A DNA stretch of 64,000 nt from CAYMPH01 sp964529415 (lineage in GTDB: Bacteria > Spirochaetota > UBA4802 > UBA5550): NCBI GenBank assembly GCA_964529415.1, contig CAZGWD010000005.1, positions 160,020 to 224,019 on the forward strand, written 5' to 3'. The notes below the pieces were generated by a model, which did not search any database, had not been told where the DNA came from, and saw nothing but the letters and a program-made list of their open reading frames with translations. The position numbers were made by a program, and so were the translations under genes. Shown in pieces: positions 35,497-44,814 of the stretch (its first letter is position 1; each line of letters starts with the position of its first letter).

Positions 35497-36687
35497 TCAA
35501 AGATTTATCGGGATTCCGCACTTCTTATCATTATCCCAGTATGGAGATATTTCAAGAAGCCTGTTTACAACATCCGGCATAACCTTGATAACATAATCTA
35601 CTTCTTCTTCTGTTGTATACCTGCTCAGGCTGAATCTTATTGATCCGTGAGCTGAAGTAAATGGAACGCCCATTGCACGAAGCACGTGTGACGGCTCAAG
35701 CGAACCGGAAGAACAGGCTGAACCGGAAGATGCTGCAATTCCCTTGGAATCCATATATAAAAGAATAGCCTCTCCCTCGATAAATTCAAAACCTACATTG
35801 GACGTATTCGGAACCCTGTTTTTTTTATTTCCGTTAAGAGCGCAGTTTTTAAATTGAGACAGTATTCCATTCTCCAGTTTATCACGAAGTTTTCTCATGC
35901 CTTCTGTATCGCCTGCGTGGTGCATTGCAAGCTCTGCAGCCTTGCCTATTGCAACAATACCTGGTACATTATGAGTTCCAGGTCTTCTTCCTTTTTCCTG
36001 GTGACCTCCGATAAATACAGGTCTCATTCTTGTTCCACGTCTGACGTATAAAGCCCCTACTCCCTTTGGCGCATGAAACTTATGCCCTGATACGGATAAC
36101 AGGTCACAGTTAATTTTTTTCACATCAATCGGGATTTTACCTGCAGCCTGAACAGCATCTATATGGAAAGCCACGCCCTTCTCATGAAGAAATTCACCGA
36201 TTTCCTCAACCGGGAAAATTACACCTGTCTCGTTATTCGCATACATAACAGAAACTATTGCTGTATCATCATCAACAGATTTTTTAAGCATATCAAGATC
36301 AAGGTTTCCTTCCCTGTCTACAGGAACATATGTAACCCTGTATCCGTCCTGTTCCAGTTTTTTACACAAAGATAATACAGCCGGGTGCTCAACGCGGGTA
36401 GTGATAATATGCTTTTTTTCTTTATAATACGCTACTGATCCAAGTATAGCGAGATTATCGCTTTCAGTTCCTGTTCCTGTAAAAACTATCTCATAATCAT
36501 TTTCTGCACCGAGAAATTCAGCAACACGCTGTCTTGCAATATCAATCTCCCTGCCTACATTTCCGCCGAAGCTGTGAATGCTCGAAGGATTGCCGTATTT
36601 TTCGGAAAGGAACGGAAGCATTGCTTCTACAACCTCAGGTGCTGCCATAGTTGTAGCATTATTATCCATATAAATCAATTTACTCAT
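35497..36687 (-). CDS. nifS: Cysteine desulfurase, NifS type
   Basis: A 396-residue PLP enzyme that takes sulfur from cysteine to form a persulfide for Fe-S assembly. The start YMDNNATT, PLP-binding His/Lys in SVSGHKFHAPKG and the active Cys in SSGSACSSGSLEPSHVLRAMG are intact. The Ser/Gly-rich loop around the Cys is that of group I (NifS/IscS). Start is set at 36687, after the nifU stop at 36698 and with a GGCGGG-type ribosome site; the in-frame ATG at 36711 lies inside nifU. Transcribed with nifU, its scaffold partner. Confidence 0.95.
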   Translation of the reverse strand: MSKLIYMDNNATTMAAPEVVEAMLPFLSEKYGNPSSIHSFGGNVGREIDIARQRVAEFLGAENDYEIVFTGTGTESDNLAILGSVAYYKEKKHIITTRVEHPAVLSLCKKLEQDGYRVTYVPVDREGNLDLDMLKKSVDDDTAIVSVMYANNETGVIFPVEEIGEFLHEKGVAFHIDAVQAAGKIPIDVKKINCDLLSVSGHKFHAPKGVGALYVRRGTRMRPVFIGGHQEKGRRPGTHNVPGIVAIGKAAELAMHHAGDTEGMRKLRDKLENGILSQFKNCALNGNKKNRVPNTSNVGFEFIEGEAILLYMDSKGIAASSGSACSSGSLEPSHVLRAMGVPFTSAHGSIRFSLSRYTTEEEVDYVIKVMPDVVNRLLEISPYWDNDKKCGIPINL

Positions 36688-36697
36688 ATCACCCGCC

Positions 36698-37546
36698 TTA
36701 TTTAACTTCATGAACTATTATATCTTCTTCAACAAATTCACGGAGTTTCTCCTGAACTAAATGCTTTAAAGTTACATCTGACAGTCTGCAGTTTGAACAG
36801 CTGCCCCTGAGAGCAACATAAACATCCTTGCCTGAAATATCAGCAAGCTCTATATCCCCGCCGTCTTTTTTCAGAAACGGGCGAATGACATTGTCAATTG
36901 TTTCATTAACAAGCTGCATTCTTTTAATATTGGTAAGAGGTTTTTTCTCGTGAACAACTTCCTGCGGCTCATCATGCGCTTTTTTAAGTTCTTCATTAAT
37001 AATATCTTCGATCTTCGGGATGCATGAACCGCATGCTCCTCCAGCTTTAGTATAGTTGGTAACATCTTCAACAGTTTTCAGGCTATTTTCTTTTATCACT
37101 TTTCTGATGAGAGTGTCTGTTACGCCGAAGCAATGGCATATTATCTCTCCATCAGTGTGTACATCATCATCAACAGTCACGCCTTTCCAGTTTGCGATAG
37201 CTTTAGTCAGAGCTTCGTTCCCCATAACCGAACAGTGCATTTTCTCATCAGGCAAACCGCCTAAAAATTTTGCTATGTCCTGATTTGTTATTTTTTCAGC
37301 TTCCTCTACAGTTTTTCCAATGACCATCTCTGTAAGGGCGGATGAAGAGGCAATTGCGCTGCCGCAGCCGAATGTCTCAAATTTTGCATCAGTAATTATA
37401 TTCTTATCATCTATTTTCAAATATAACTTAAGTGCATCCCCGCACACGATACTTCCTACTTCAGAAACAGCATCAGCGTCCTTGATGCTGCCTACGTTTT
37501 TCGGCGTCATATAAAGCTCTTTTACCTTGTCAGTATAATCCCACAT
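36698..37546 (-). CDS. nifU: Fe-S cluster scaffold NifU (three-domain form)
   Basis: A 282-residue complete NifU. It has an IscU-like N-terminal scaffold (1-125, FGCGSAIASSSALTEMVIG), a central [2Fe-2S] BFD-like domain (about 134-185, ICHCFGVTD and GGACGSC) and a C-terminal NFU domain (about 205-282) with its CxxC in LRGSCSNCRLSD. It builds clusters from sulfur given by NifS and passes them to targets. No nitrogenase genes are seen, so the pair is probably the general or housekeeping Fe-S system, as in other bacteria lacking ISC and SUF. Confidence 0.96.
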   Translation of the reverse strand: MWDYTDKVKELYMTPKNVGSIKDADAVSEVGSIVCGDALKLYLKIDDKNIITDAKFETFGCGSAIASSSALTEMVIGKTVEEAEKITNQDIAKFLGGLPDEKMHCSVMGNEALTKAIANWKGVTVDDDVHTDGEIICHCFGVTDTLIRKVIKENSLKTVEDVTNYTKAGGACGSCIPKIEDIINEELKKAHDEPQEVVHEKKPLTNIKRMQLVNETIDNVIRPFLKKDGGDIELADISGKDVYVALRGSCSNCRLSDVTLKHLVQEKLREFVEEDIIVHEVK

Positions 37547-37703
37547 ATATCCCCCAGATTTTTACAAGTTTCATCATTTTAATTGACTTTAAAATATGTT
37601 CTTCACCTGTCAATAATAATGAACACGAATTTTATTAATATACTGCTAAATATGATAATAATCCATCATTTTTTTCAGGTTATTGATAGCAGGAAATAAA
37701 AAA

Positions 37704-37856
37704 AGCATGGAACACGGATAATTATTATTACCGCGGATAAAGATTAATATTTTTGAATTTTATTTTATTTAAAATTTACAGATTTCATTTGAAATTACTT
37801 AAAAAAATCATATTAAATCATAAAAAACCAGTGTCAACCTCGTTCTATGCTTTGTT
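37704..37856. repeat. Inverted-repeat element, family C (short copy)
   Basis: CATGGAACACGGATAAT at the left end and an inverted relative (GTGTCAACCTCGTTCTATGC) at the right end enclose AT-rich DNA. It resembles 30721-31013 but lacks the internal duplication. It fills much of the gap between nifU and the membrane-protein gene. Confidence 0.6.
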
Positions 37857-37885
37857 CCTTTATTCAAAAATTCATAGAAGGTAAT

Positions 37886-37900
37886 GATGCTCTGACCCCC
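37886..37900. repeat. Family D repeat (GCTCTGACCCC), left of the membrane-protein gene
   Basis: GATGCTCTGACCCCC. Further copies at 38672-38684, 38711-38725 and three at 59693-59810. Confidence 0.6.
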
Positions 37901-37905
37901 TATTT

Positions 37906-38529
37906 TCAAAACATAAAATAAGGATGAGCTGAATTGCTTTTTAAATACTTTTTCAGGCTTCCCAGGTTAATATCACTCTGACTCATTGTAGAAAAAGATT
38001 CTTTATCTGAATTACAGAATTCAAAGTCAATAAATTCCGATGTAGTATAATAAGCTTTCCACCTATATATAAAATAGAAGTCTGTTGCTTCTTTTATTTT
38101 AACAGGGTCATCTATATAGAAAATGTCTCCATCTCCATAACCGCGAAAAATTATTTTACAAATAGGCTTCCGGGAATCTTTTATATAGAAAACTTTGCTG
38201 TTATCTCTATAATTATATGTCATTATTCCATCAGATAAAAGGATATGACGTTCATACTGGAAATATACAAAGAGAATAAATGCAGGAACTGCAGTTAAAG
38301 CTGTAATAAATCTAACAAATTTAAAAAGACTCGTGGCAGTTTTTCCCTCCGATATTTTTTTCCATGAATAAATAAAATATGAGGATAAAACTACAATTAT
38401 TAAAATGCTGATTATCCGCGGAAGAAGCGGGAAAGAAGAAATTAAATATGTAAATACTACTATAATTATCAAAATTCTAATTAACCGGGATATAATCAAG
38501 AAAATAGATGAAGCTTTATCACCAATCAT
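37906..38529 (-). CDS. Membrane hypothetical protein
   Basis: A 207-residue protein. Three hydrophobic helices at about 8-30, 35-55 and 72-92 are followed by a soluble domain of about 115 residues rich in Tyr, Phe and Asp (YGDGDIFYIDDPVK). No family recognised. It ends only a few bases from a family D repeat and has two more copies upstream, so it is bracketed by the same repeat and may be mobile or recently acquired. No clear ribosome site. Confidence 0.65.
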   Translation of the reverse strand: MIGDKASSIFLIISRLIRILIIIVVFTYLISSFPLLPRIISILIIVVLSSYFIYSWKKISEGKTATSLFKFVRFITALTAVPAFILFVYFQYERHILLSDGIMTYNYRDNSKVFYIKDSRKPICKIIFRGYGDGDIFYIDDPVKIKEATDFYFIYRWKAYYTTSEFIDFEFCNSDKESFSTMSQSDINLGSLKKYLKSNSAHPYFMF

Positions 38530-38671
38530 GCATATTCCTTTTTTTAATTCTTGTATGGTTATTAAATATTCTTTTCTATAATAAAAAAATTTAAATAACT
38601 TTTCCAGTCACCAGATGGCTTGTCAAGAATAGTTCTCGCTAAATGTGCTTGGAGTACTTTTTGATCCCTGT

Positions 38672-38725
38672 GGGCTCTGACCCCTGCACCTTTGGACTGT
38701 AATCCCCGAGGAGGCTCTGACCCCC
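38672..38725. repeat. Two family D repeats upstream of the membrane-protein gene
   Basis: GGGCTCTGACCCC (38672-38684) and GAGGCTCTGACCCCC (38711-38725). The rest of the 38530-38900 gap is AT-rich, with a short duplication of CATTATGTCA (38749-38778) and no gene. Confidence 0.65.
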
Positions 38726-38900
38726 ATTAAAATTCCCGCGAAAAAAACATTATGTCACATCAAACGCATTATGTCATATAGCAATAAGAATTAACATAAA
38801 AAAATAATCAAATTAATGCTCAATTGAAATCAATTTACATTCAGTTATTTTTAAATTTGATCGATATAAATATAGAGATACATATTAAAATTAATTAGAA

Positions 38901-40382
38901 ATGGTGAATATGCTCGGATTAAACATTTTATCGCTAAAACAGGTTAAGGTTCCTGAATCTTTCCCTGAAACAGCAAAAGATACTAATTCATCTACAGCAA
39001 TGAGTTTCATGGATATGCTCTCATCCAGAATTTCAAAAAATGATGATGAAGGCTCATTCAGAAAAGGCGCTGAATCATTAAACAGCACAGCAGACCGGAA
39101 TATTTATAATGCAGCTGAAATTGAACCGCTTGATAATAAAGCTGCTGTTAAAAATAACGAATCTGAAAATGACGAAAAAGATCAAGACGATGATAAAATC
39201 AATTTAAATCATGCCGGAGCTCTTTTAAATGGAGCGGAAATAAATAATATATCAGAAAGAAATATCAAAGATATAATTGCAGGCAGCGATAAAAACATAG
39301 AAATAATGTCCGATAAAAAAACACAGTCACCTGATATAAACACTAAAGAATTAAATAAACAGGACAGCCTGATTGATTTAAATAAAAACATCTCTGAAGA
39401 TAATAAAATAATTTTCACTGCTGAAAAATCAGTTCTGAAAAAAATAGAAAAATTTGATGTCAACAATGAGACTAAAAAAAATGACCCGGGTTTACTTTCA
39501 GATAAAATAAATTCATTATTGAATGTAATACAAAACAGCCCAAGCCAGATATTGGACAAAGATGTTAAATCATCTTTAAATAATCTTCAGGATTTTTTCA
39601 AAAACGGTTCACGCGGTAACGATCCTGAAAGAATAAGAAAAGCGCTTTCTCAACTGGAATCAGCTGCTGACAAAATGACTGATATGAAAATGCTGGATAA
39701 AGTTCTAATCAAAAATCTGACATCTTTAGTATCTGAAGTGCTTGAAAAAACCAAAGGCAGAAACATTAAAGATGAAATCCGCAATTCAGAGAAAGCGTCA
39801 GCTTTATCCGATATGCTGATCAGGACTCCGGAGATTTCTGAATTGCCTAAAAAAGCTGTAACAATGAAAAGCACAAGCGAAGATGCCATGAGCAGCATGA
39901 ATACCCTGTTTGAAAGAAACAGCTCTACAATGAAAAAAACATTAACAGCTGCACAGACACCAAAAGGCAGAGAAGCTTTTTTTGAACAGCTGCAGCAGAT
40001 AATTGATAAAGCTAAAATTTCAGTGCAGGATTCAAAAAACGGAAGTTTTATTTTTAAACTAAACCCTAAAGAACTCGGCTCTGTAAATGTTAATATCGGA
40101 CTTGAACAGGGTATTGTTAAAGGCAAATTCCTCGTAGAAACAAACGAAGCAAAAGAACTTCTTATCCAGAATCTTGATTTTGTGAAATCTCAGCTTGAAG
40201 AATCCGGAATTTCTGTCGGAGAATTTCAGGTAAATGTTAAAGAACAGGGCAAACCGTTCGATAATAAAGAAAAGGGTAAAGACATTAAAGTTAATACAGG
40301 TCTTTCAGCTTTAAATGCAGAAGAATATGAAAATACTGAAACCGTTCCAAAACATAACGGCTCAGTAAACATGATTATTTAA
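38901..40382 (+). CDS. fliK: Flagellar hook-length control protein FliK
   Basis: A 493-residue protein. Residues 1-370 are low-complexity, rich in Asn, Lys, Asp and Ser and likely disordered, the molecular-ruler part. The C-terminal Flg_hook domain (about 380-470) carries FKLNPKELGSVNVNIGLEQG and LLIQNLDFVKSQLEESGISV, which interacts with FlhB to switch export specificity. The start may be the ATG at 38901 or at 38910; neither has a good Shine-Dalgarno. First gene of the fliK-flgD-flgE operon. Confidence 0.9.
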   Translation: MVNMLGLNILSLKQVKVPESFPETAKDTNSSTAMSFMDMLSSRISKNDDEGSFRKGAESLNSTADRNIYNAAEIEPLDNKAAVKNNESENDEKDQDDDKINLNHAGALLNGAEINNISERNIKDIIAGSDKNIEIMSDKKTQSPDINTKELNKQDSLIDLNKNISEDNKIIFTAEKSVLKKIEKFDVNNETKKNDPGLLSDKINSLLNVIQNSPSQILDKDVKSSLNNLQDFFKNGSRGNDPERIRKALSQLESAADKMTDMKMLDKVLIKNLTSLVSEVLEKTKGRNIKDEIRNSEKASALSDMLIRTPEISELPKKAVTMKSTSEDAMSSMNTLFERNSSTMKKTLTAAQTPKGREAFFEQLQQIIDKAKISVQDSKNGSFIFKLNPKELGSVNVNIGLEQGIVKGKFLVETNEAKELLIQNLDFVKSQLEESGISVGEFQVNVKEQGKPFDNKEKGKDIKVNTGLSALNAEEYENTETVPKHNGSVNMII

Positions 40383-40395
40383 TCCGGAGGAATTG

Positions 40396-40920
40396 ATGGA
40401 ACTTGGTAAAATGTCATCAGTCGATATTCAAAGAGCTGAAAGAGAATCGAATATCGTCAATAAAAGACTTAATATAAAAAAAGCCGGCGAAAAACAGCAG
40501 ATGGGAAAAGATTCATTTATAAAGCTGCTTATAACCGAGCTGAAGCATCAGGATCCGACTCAGCCTAAAGGCGACAAGGAGTTCATTGCCCAGATGGCTC
40601 AGTTCTCATCTCTTGAGCAGATGACAAATATGAACAAAGAAATAAAAAGCATGACCAGAAATTCACAGGCAAGCGAAGCCTACTCTCTTCTCGGGAAAAG
40701 AATAGATGCGTACGATACAGCAACAAGCAAAAGAACAAGCGGTACAGTTAATTCAGTAAAATTTTCAGATGATCAGGCCATTCTCATGGTCGGCAGGGAA
40801 GAGGTTCCGCTGAGCAATGTTCACGCAGTGCACGCTCCTGAACAAAATAATTCAAACAGCTCGAAGAATGAGCCGAATTTAAATATAAATCTCAATAAAA
40901 AAACTGAAGCAAGTAAATAA
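40396..40920 (+). CDS. flgD: Flagellar hook capping protein FlgD
   Basis: A 174-residue hook scaffold protein that caps the growing hook and helps FlgE polymerise. The N-terminal motif MGKDSFIKLLITELKHQDPT followed by QP and AQMAQFSSLEQM is diagnostic. The C-terminal part (about 105-150, GTVNSVKFSDDQAILMVGR) is the short Tudor-like portion, and a charged Asn/Lys tail ends the protein. At 174 residues it is shorter than the E. coli form. CCGGAGG lies 5 bases before the ATG at 40396. Confidence 0.95.
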   Translation: MELGKMSSVDIQRAERESNIVNKRLNIKKAGEKQQMGKDSFIKLLITELKHQDPTQPKGDKEFIAQMAQFSSLEQMTNMNKEIKSMTRNSQASEAYSLLGKRIDAYDTATSKRTSGTVNSVKFSDDQAILMVGREEVPLSNVHAVHAPEQNNSNSSKNEPNLNINLNKKTEASK

Positions 40921-40941
40921 AACAATAGGAGTTCTGCCGTT

Positions 40942-42309
40942 ATGATGCGATCACTTTTTTCCGGCGTTTCCGGCTTAAAAAATCACCAGACAAGAATGGA
41001 TGTTATCGGAAACAACATATCCAATGTCAACACTTACGGATTTAAATCAAGCAGAGTCACTTTCCAGGATATGCTCTCGCAGACAATTGCCGGCGCTGCG
41101 AAACCGGAAGAAAACAAAGGAGGCGTCAACCCGAAACAGATAGGTCTCGGAATGACTATAGCTTCTATAGACAGAATTTTCACACAGGGAAGCCTCCAGA
41201 CTACCGGAAATCAGACAGACCTTGCAATATCAGGTGACGGTTTTTTTATTGTATCTGACGGTGATAAAAAATTCTATACAAGGTCCGGAACTTTCGGTCT
41301 GGATAAAAACGGCAGCCTTGTCAATCCTGCAAACGGACTCAAGGTTCAGGGATACATGGCTGAAAAAAATGCAAAGGGCGAAATGATTGTAAGAGATAAC
41401 GGCGGCGCAACACAGGACCTGGTTATTCCTGTTTACAGCAAAGTTGAGGCAAAAGAAACAACCAATGTCAGATATAAATGCAATCTTGATTCAAGGACTT
41501 CAGTGGTATCTCCAAACGCTACAGGAAAAATGAGATCTTCTGCCGGAGTAACAACAAATATTGACGTTTATGATAAAAAGGGCGATACCCACAGAATGAC
41601 TCTCACATTCTGGAAAACCGGAACCAATCAGTGGACAGCATCTGCTGCAGTATCAGACGCAGCATCACCATTGATACTTGACATAGACACACAGGGAAAC
41701 AACACCAACACAACTTCAAGAATGAACCTGAAATTCTCACCTGACGGAAGACTCGTATCTGTTGGTGATGAGTCCTCACCTGATGAATCAAACCAGGGTG
41801 AACTGCTTGTTCAGGCAAAATTCCGCGTTGCAGGCGATCCTAATGTCCGTGCAATAAGCTTTAATCTCGGGAAAGCCGGACTTCTTGAAGGTATAACACA
41901 GTTCTCCTCCCCTTCAACAACCAAAGCTGTTGAGCAGGACGGATATAACATGGGTTATATGGAATCATTTAATATAGATAACTCAGGATTAATTACAGGC
42001 GTATATTCAAATGGAACTAAACAGTCTGTTGGAAAAGTTGCTATGTCTGTTTTTACTAACCCTCAGGGACTGACAGCAGCAGGTGAAAACATATTTGAAG
42101 TATCCAACAACTCCGGTGCAGCGAATCTCGGTCCTGCAGGCCAGGCTGGCCGCGGCAAGATCATTGCAGGAGCTCTTGAAATGTCCAACGTGGATCTTTC
42201 AGATCAGTTTACAGATATGATTATAACACAGAGAGGTTTTCAGGCAAACTCAAAAACAATTCAGACTTCAGATCAGATGCTTCAGGAATTACTCGGATTA
42301 AAAAGGTAA
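40942..42309 (+). CDS. flgE: Flagellar hook protein FlgE with lysinoalanine cross-link residues
   Basis: A 455-residue hook subunit. The N-terminal rod signature (GVSGLKNHQTRMDVIGNNIS), the central D1/D2 domains and the C-terminal helix (MIITQRGFQANSKTIQTSDQ) are complete. In spirochaetes a Cys is turned to dehydroalanine and joined to a Lys of the neighbouring subunit. Here Cys180 is followed by Asn181, and Lys167 lies 13 residues before the Cys, the spacing known from Treponema (Lys165, Cys178, Asn179). The hook is therefore probably covalently cross-linked. The gene is ended by a terminator; motA/motB do not follow as they do in Treponema. Confidence 0.96.
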   Translation: MMRSLFSGVSGLKNHQTRMDVIGNNISNVNTYGFKSSRVTFQDMLSQTIAGAAKPEENKGGVNPKQIGLGMTIASIDRIFTQGSLQTTGNQTDLAISGDGFFIVSDGDKKFYTRSGTFGLDKNGSLVNPANGLKVQGYMAEKNAKGEMIVRDNGGATQDLVIPVYSKVEAKETTNVRYKCNLDSRTSVVSPNATGKMRSSAGVTTNIDVYDKKGDTHRMTLTFWKTGTNQWTASAAVSDAASPLILDIDTQGNNTNTTSRMNLKFSPDGRLVSVGDESSPDESNQGELLVQAKFRVAGDPNVRAISFNLGKAGLLEGITQFSSPSTTKAVEQDGYNMGYMESFNIDNSGLITGVYSNGTKQSVGKVAMSVFTNPQGLTAAGENIFEVSNNSGAANLGPAGQAGRGKIIAGALEMSNVDLSDQFTDMIITQRGFQANSKTIQTSDQMLQELLGLKR

Positions 42310-42330
42310 AATATAATATAGCTTAAAAAA

Positions 42331-42360
42331 AAAGACTGCTGAAAGGCAGTCTTTTTTTTT
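42331..42360. terminator. Bidirectional terminator after flgE
   Basis: AAAGACTGC and GCAGTCTTT form a 9-bp stem with a six-base loop, flanked by A and T runs, between the convergent flgE and DUF2892 genes. Confidence 0.93.
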
Positions 42361-42365
42361 AATTA

Positions 42366-42599
42366 TTATTTAGTTTTATTATCATCACATTTGCAATTCA
42401 GTGTTGATATTCCAAAAGGGAGATAAAGCGAACAAAAACTTAAATATGCTGTTAATAAAACTGCAACTCCTGCAACTGCAAGAATAACTATCCAGATAAC
42501 AGGTATAGGATATAAAACAATGATATTTACAAGCAGCGATAGTCCTACAAGTATTCTGATAAGTTTGTCTTCAGCTCCAACATTAGGTGTAATTTTCAT
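42366..42599 (-). CDS. Small inner-membrane DUF2892 protein
   Basis: A 77-residue protein with two membrane helices (about 18-36 and 38-56). The start KITPNVGAEDKLIRILVGLS is the DUF2892 signature, as found in YgaP and beside rhodanese domains, and the end CSLYLPFGISTLNC holds the conserved Cys. Proposed roles involve sulfur-transfer or thiosulfate metabolism in other species, without proof here. GGAGG lies 6 bases before the ATG. Confidence 0.85.
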   Translation of the reverse strand: MKITPNVGAEDKLIRILVGLSLLVNIIVLYPIPVIWIVILAVAGVAVLLTAYLSFCSLYLPFGISTLNCKCDDNKTK

Positions 42600-42738
42600 A
42601 AATCCTCCATTTTTTTAATTAATAAATTTCAGTATAATGATTGATATTTTATTATATATCAAAAATCTTCAAGAACAATTTTTTATTGACTCGATCGATA
42701 TTAATATTTTTCTTGTTTAGAAAGATTTCAGGAAGCAT

Positions 42739-42857
42739 GTCATCCTCGCGAATGCGAGGATCCAGACTTTTTAGATGTAATTGTCAAAAAACAAACATTA
42801 TTACGTATATATCCATTTAAATAAAATAATGGATTCCCGCCTGCGCGGGAATGACAA
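42739..42857. repeat. Paired family B repeats, a 119-bp MITE-like element
   Basis: Left end GTCATCCTCGCGAATGCGAG and right end CGCCTGCGCGGGAATGAC are inverted relative to one another, each containing its own small hairpin. No coding frame lies between. It lies between the DUF2892 gene and trpS. Confidence 0.7.
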
Positions 42858-42910
42858 AATCATAAATAGAATATCAAGTTCAGCAAATTAAAAAAATCAG
42901 GAGAATACAA

Positions 42911-43879
42911 ATGCCGAGAATACTTTCAGGCATACAGCCGTCAGGAACGCTTCATATAGGCAATTATTTTGCCATGATGAAACGCATGATTGAGTTCCAG
43001 AACGACAACGAGCTTTTCTGCTTCATCGTAAACTACCATGCAATGACAACAGTCAGCAACGGAAAAGAACTTGCAGCCAATACAATCGGGGCAGCGCTCG
43101 ATTTTCTCGCTCTCGGACTCGATCCCGATAAAGCGCACTTCTGGGTTCAATCTGATGTTCCTGAGGTTAATGAACTTTCCTGGATACTATCCTGCCACAC
43201 TTCGCTTGGTCTTCTTGAAAGAAGCCACAGCTTCAAGGATAAAGTCGCGCGCGGAATTATACCTAATTGCGGATTATACACATATCCGATTCTTATGGCT
43301 GCAGATATACTTCTTTATAATGCTGACATAGTTCCGGTTGGAAAAGACCAGAAACAGCATATTGAAATCACACGGGATATAGCAGAAAGATTCAACAACC
43401 AGTATGGAGAAATTTTCACTCTTCCGGAACCCATGATTGCTGATGACATTGCAGTGATTCCGGGAACTGACGGACAGAAGATGTCTAAAAGCTACGGAAA
43501 TGCAATAAACATTTTCGAGGATGAAAAGTCTTTAAAGAAAAAAGTTATGGGCATTGTTACAGACTCAACTCCTGTTGAAGATCCGAAGGATCCTGAAAAA
43601 TGCAATTTGTTTGCTCTATACAGGCTCTTTGCTGATAAAGAAAAAATTGAAAATCTTCGCGACAGATATTTAAAAGGCGGAACCGGCTACGGAGAAATTA
43701 AAAAAGAACTGCTTGGTCTTATCTGGGAATATTTCAGGCCATTCAGGGAAAAAAGAGCTGCACTCGCTGGCGATATCGGCGAAGTAAAAAACATTCTGAA
43801 TAAAGGCGCAATTAAAACTAAATCCAAAGCTGCAATAACTATGGAAAAAGTTAAAAAGGCAACCGGAATTAATTACTGA
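42911..43879 (+). CDS. trpS: Tryptophanyl-tRNA synthetase
   Basis: A 322-residue class I synthetase charging tRNA-Trp. The HIGH-type motif is SGTLHIGNYF near residue 13, and KMSKS is complete in GQKMSKSYGNAI. The motif VPVGKDQKQHIEITRDIAERF is typical of TrpRS. CAGGAG precedes the ATG by 8 bases. It overlaps the convergent rluD by 7 bases, an unusually tight convergent arrangement without a terminator. Confidence 0.96.
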   Translation: MPRILSGIQPSGTLHIGNYFAMMKRMIEFQNDNELFCFIVNYHAMTTVSNGKELAANTIGAALDFLALGLDPDKAHFWVQSDVPEVNELSWILSCHTSLGLLERSHSFKDKVARGIIPNCGLYTYPILMAADILLYNADIVPVGKDQKQHIEITRDIAERFNNQYGEIFTLPEPMIADDIAVIPGTDGQKMSKSYGNAINIFEDEKSLKKKVMGIVTDSTPVEDPKDPEKCNLFALYRLFADKEKIENLRDRYLKGGTGYGEIKKELLGLIWEYFRPFREKRAALAGDIGEVKNILNKGAIKTKSKAAITMEKVKKATGINY

Positions 43880-44814
43880 TTCATCTTTTCAATTTTCTCA
43901 ATAAACTGCTGGATGTGATCTGCCAGAGGTATACTGAACTCAACATATTCGCTGTTAGATGGATGCCTGAATGATAAATATTTCGATTGAAGCAAAAGAA
44001 AAGGAATATTGAATTTTTCAGGTTTCTTCGAATAGATTGGATCTCCAAGAACCGGCATTCCCAATGAAGAAAGATGAACCCTGATCTGATGAGTTCTTCC
44101 AGTGTGGAGAGTAATATCGAGCAGAGAAAAAACCGAACTCTTGTGATTCCATATTTTTACAATTTTATATTCTGTTACAGCATTCCTGCCGCCCTCTTCT
44201 GCTATGGTCATCTTCCTGCCGTATTTGGCATGCCTTCCAATAGGCAGGTCAATAATTCCTGTTTCTTTTAAAGGCTTGCCTTTAACTATCGCAGTATATC
44301 TTTTTATTACTTTCCGGTCAGCAAACTCATTTGTTAAAAATTTGTGCGCCAGATCATTTTTTGCAATCACCATCAGACCGGATGTATCACGGTCGAGCCT
44401 GTGTACGATACCAGGCCTCTCAACACCTCCGATTGACGACAGGTCCTTTAAGTGAAACAAAAGCGCGCTGACCAGAGTTCCTGTCATGTTGCCGAGCCCG
44501 GGATGAACCACGAGCCCGGGCTGTTTATTGATTACAGCAAGATATTCATCCTGATATATAATATCCAGGGGTATATTCTCAGGTTCGAGCAGGAGCTTTT
44601 CCGGCTCGGGTATTTCAATTACAATTTCGTCACCAGGTTTCAGCGAGAGATTTGCCTTTGCGGCTTTTCCATTAAAGGCTACAGAACCTTTTTTAATCAG
44701 TTTCTGTATATAGCTTCTCGACATATCGAGATCAAGATTCGCAGTAATGAACAGATCAAGTCTTTCTATCTGATTATCATCCGGAACTGTTATTGTAATT
44801 ATTTCTGAAGTCAT
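43873..44814 (-). CDS. rluD: Ribosomal large-subunit pseudouridine synthase, RluD type
   Basis: A 313-residue protein. The N-terminal S4 RNA-binding domain (about 18-78) and RluA-family catalytic domain contain the active Asp in HRLDRDTSGLMV, plus GRTHQIRVHLSSLG. The family converts uridines of 23S rRNA helix 69 or other sites. Its start directly follows the stop of the upstream 274-residue gene (TAGATG), so the two are coupled. Assignment to RluD over RluC rests on length and neighbouring residues only. Confidence 0.9.
   Translation of the reverse strand: MTSEIITITVPDDNQIERLDLFITANLDLDMSRSYIQKLIKKGSVAFNGKAAKANLSLKPGDEIVIEIPEPEKLLLEPENIPLDIIYQDEYLAVINKQPGLVVHPGLGNMTGTLVSALLFHLKDLSSIGGVERPGIVHRLDRDTSGLMVIAKNDLAHKFLTNEFADRKVIKRYTAIVKGKPLKETGIIDLPIGRHAKYGRKMTIAEEGGRNAVTEYKIVKIWNHKSSVFSLLDITLHTGRTHQIRVHLSSLGMPVLGDPIYSKKPEKFNIPFLLLQSKYLSFRHPSNSEYVEFSIPLADHIQQFIEKIEKMNQ

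Noticed and set aside
39650..40126. 158-codon frame antisense to fliK
   Set aside because: The FliK C-terminal domain is well conserved on the plus strand, and the shadow has no domain.
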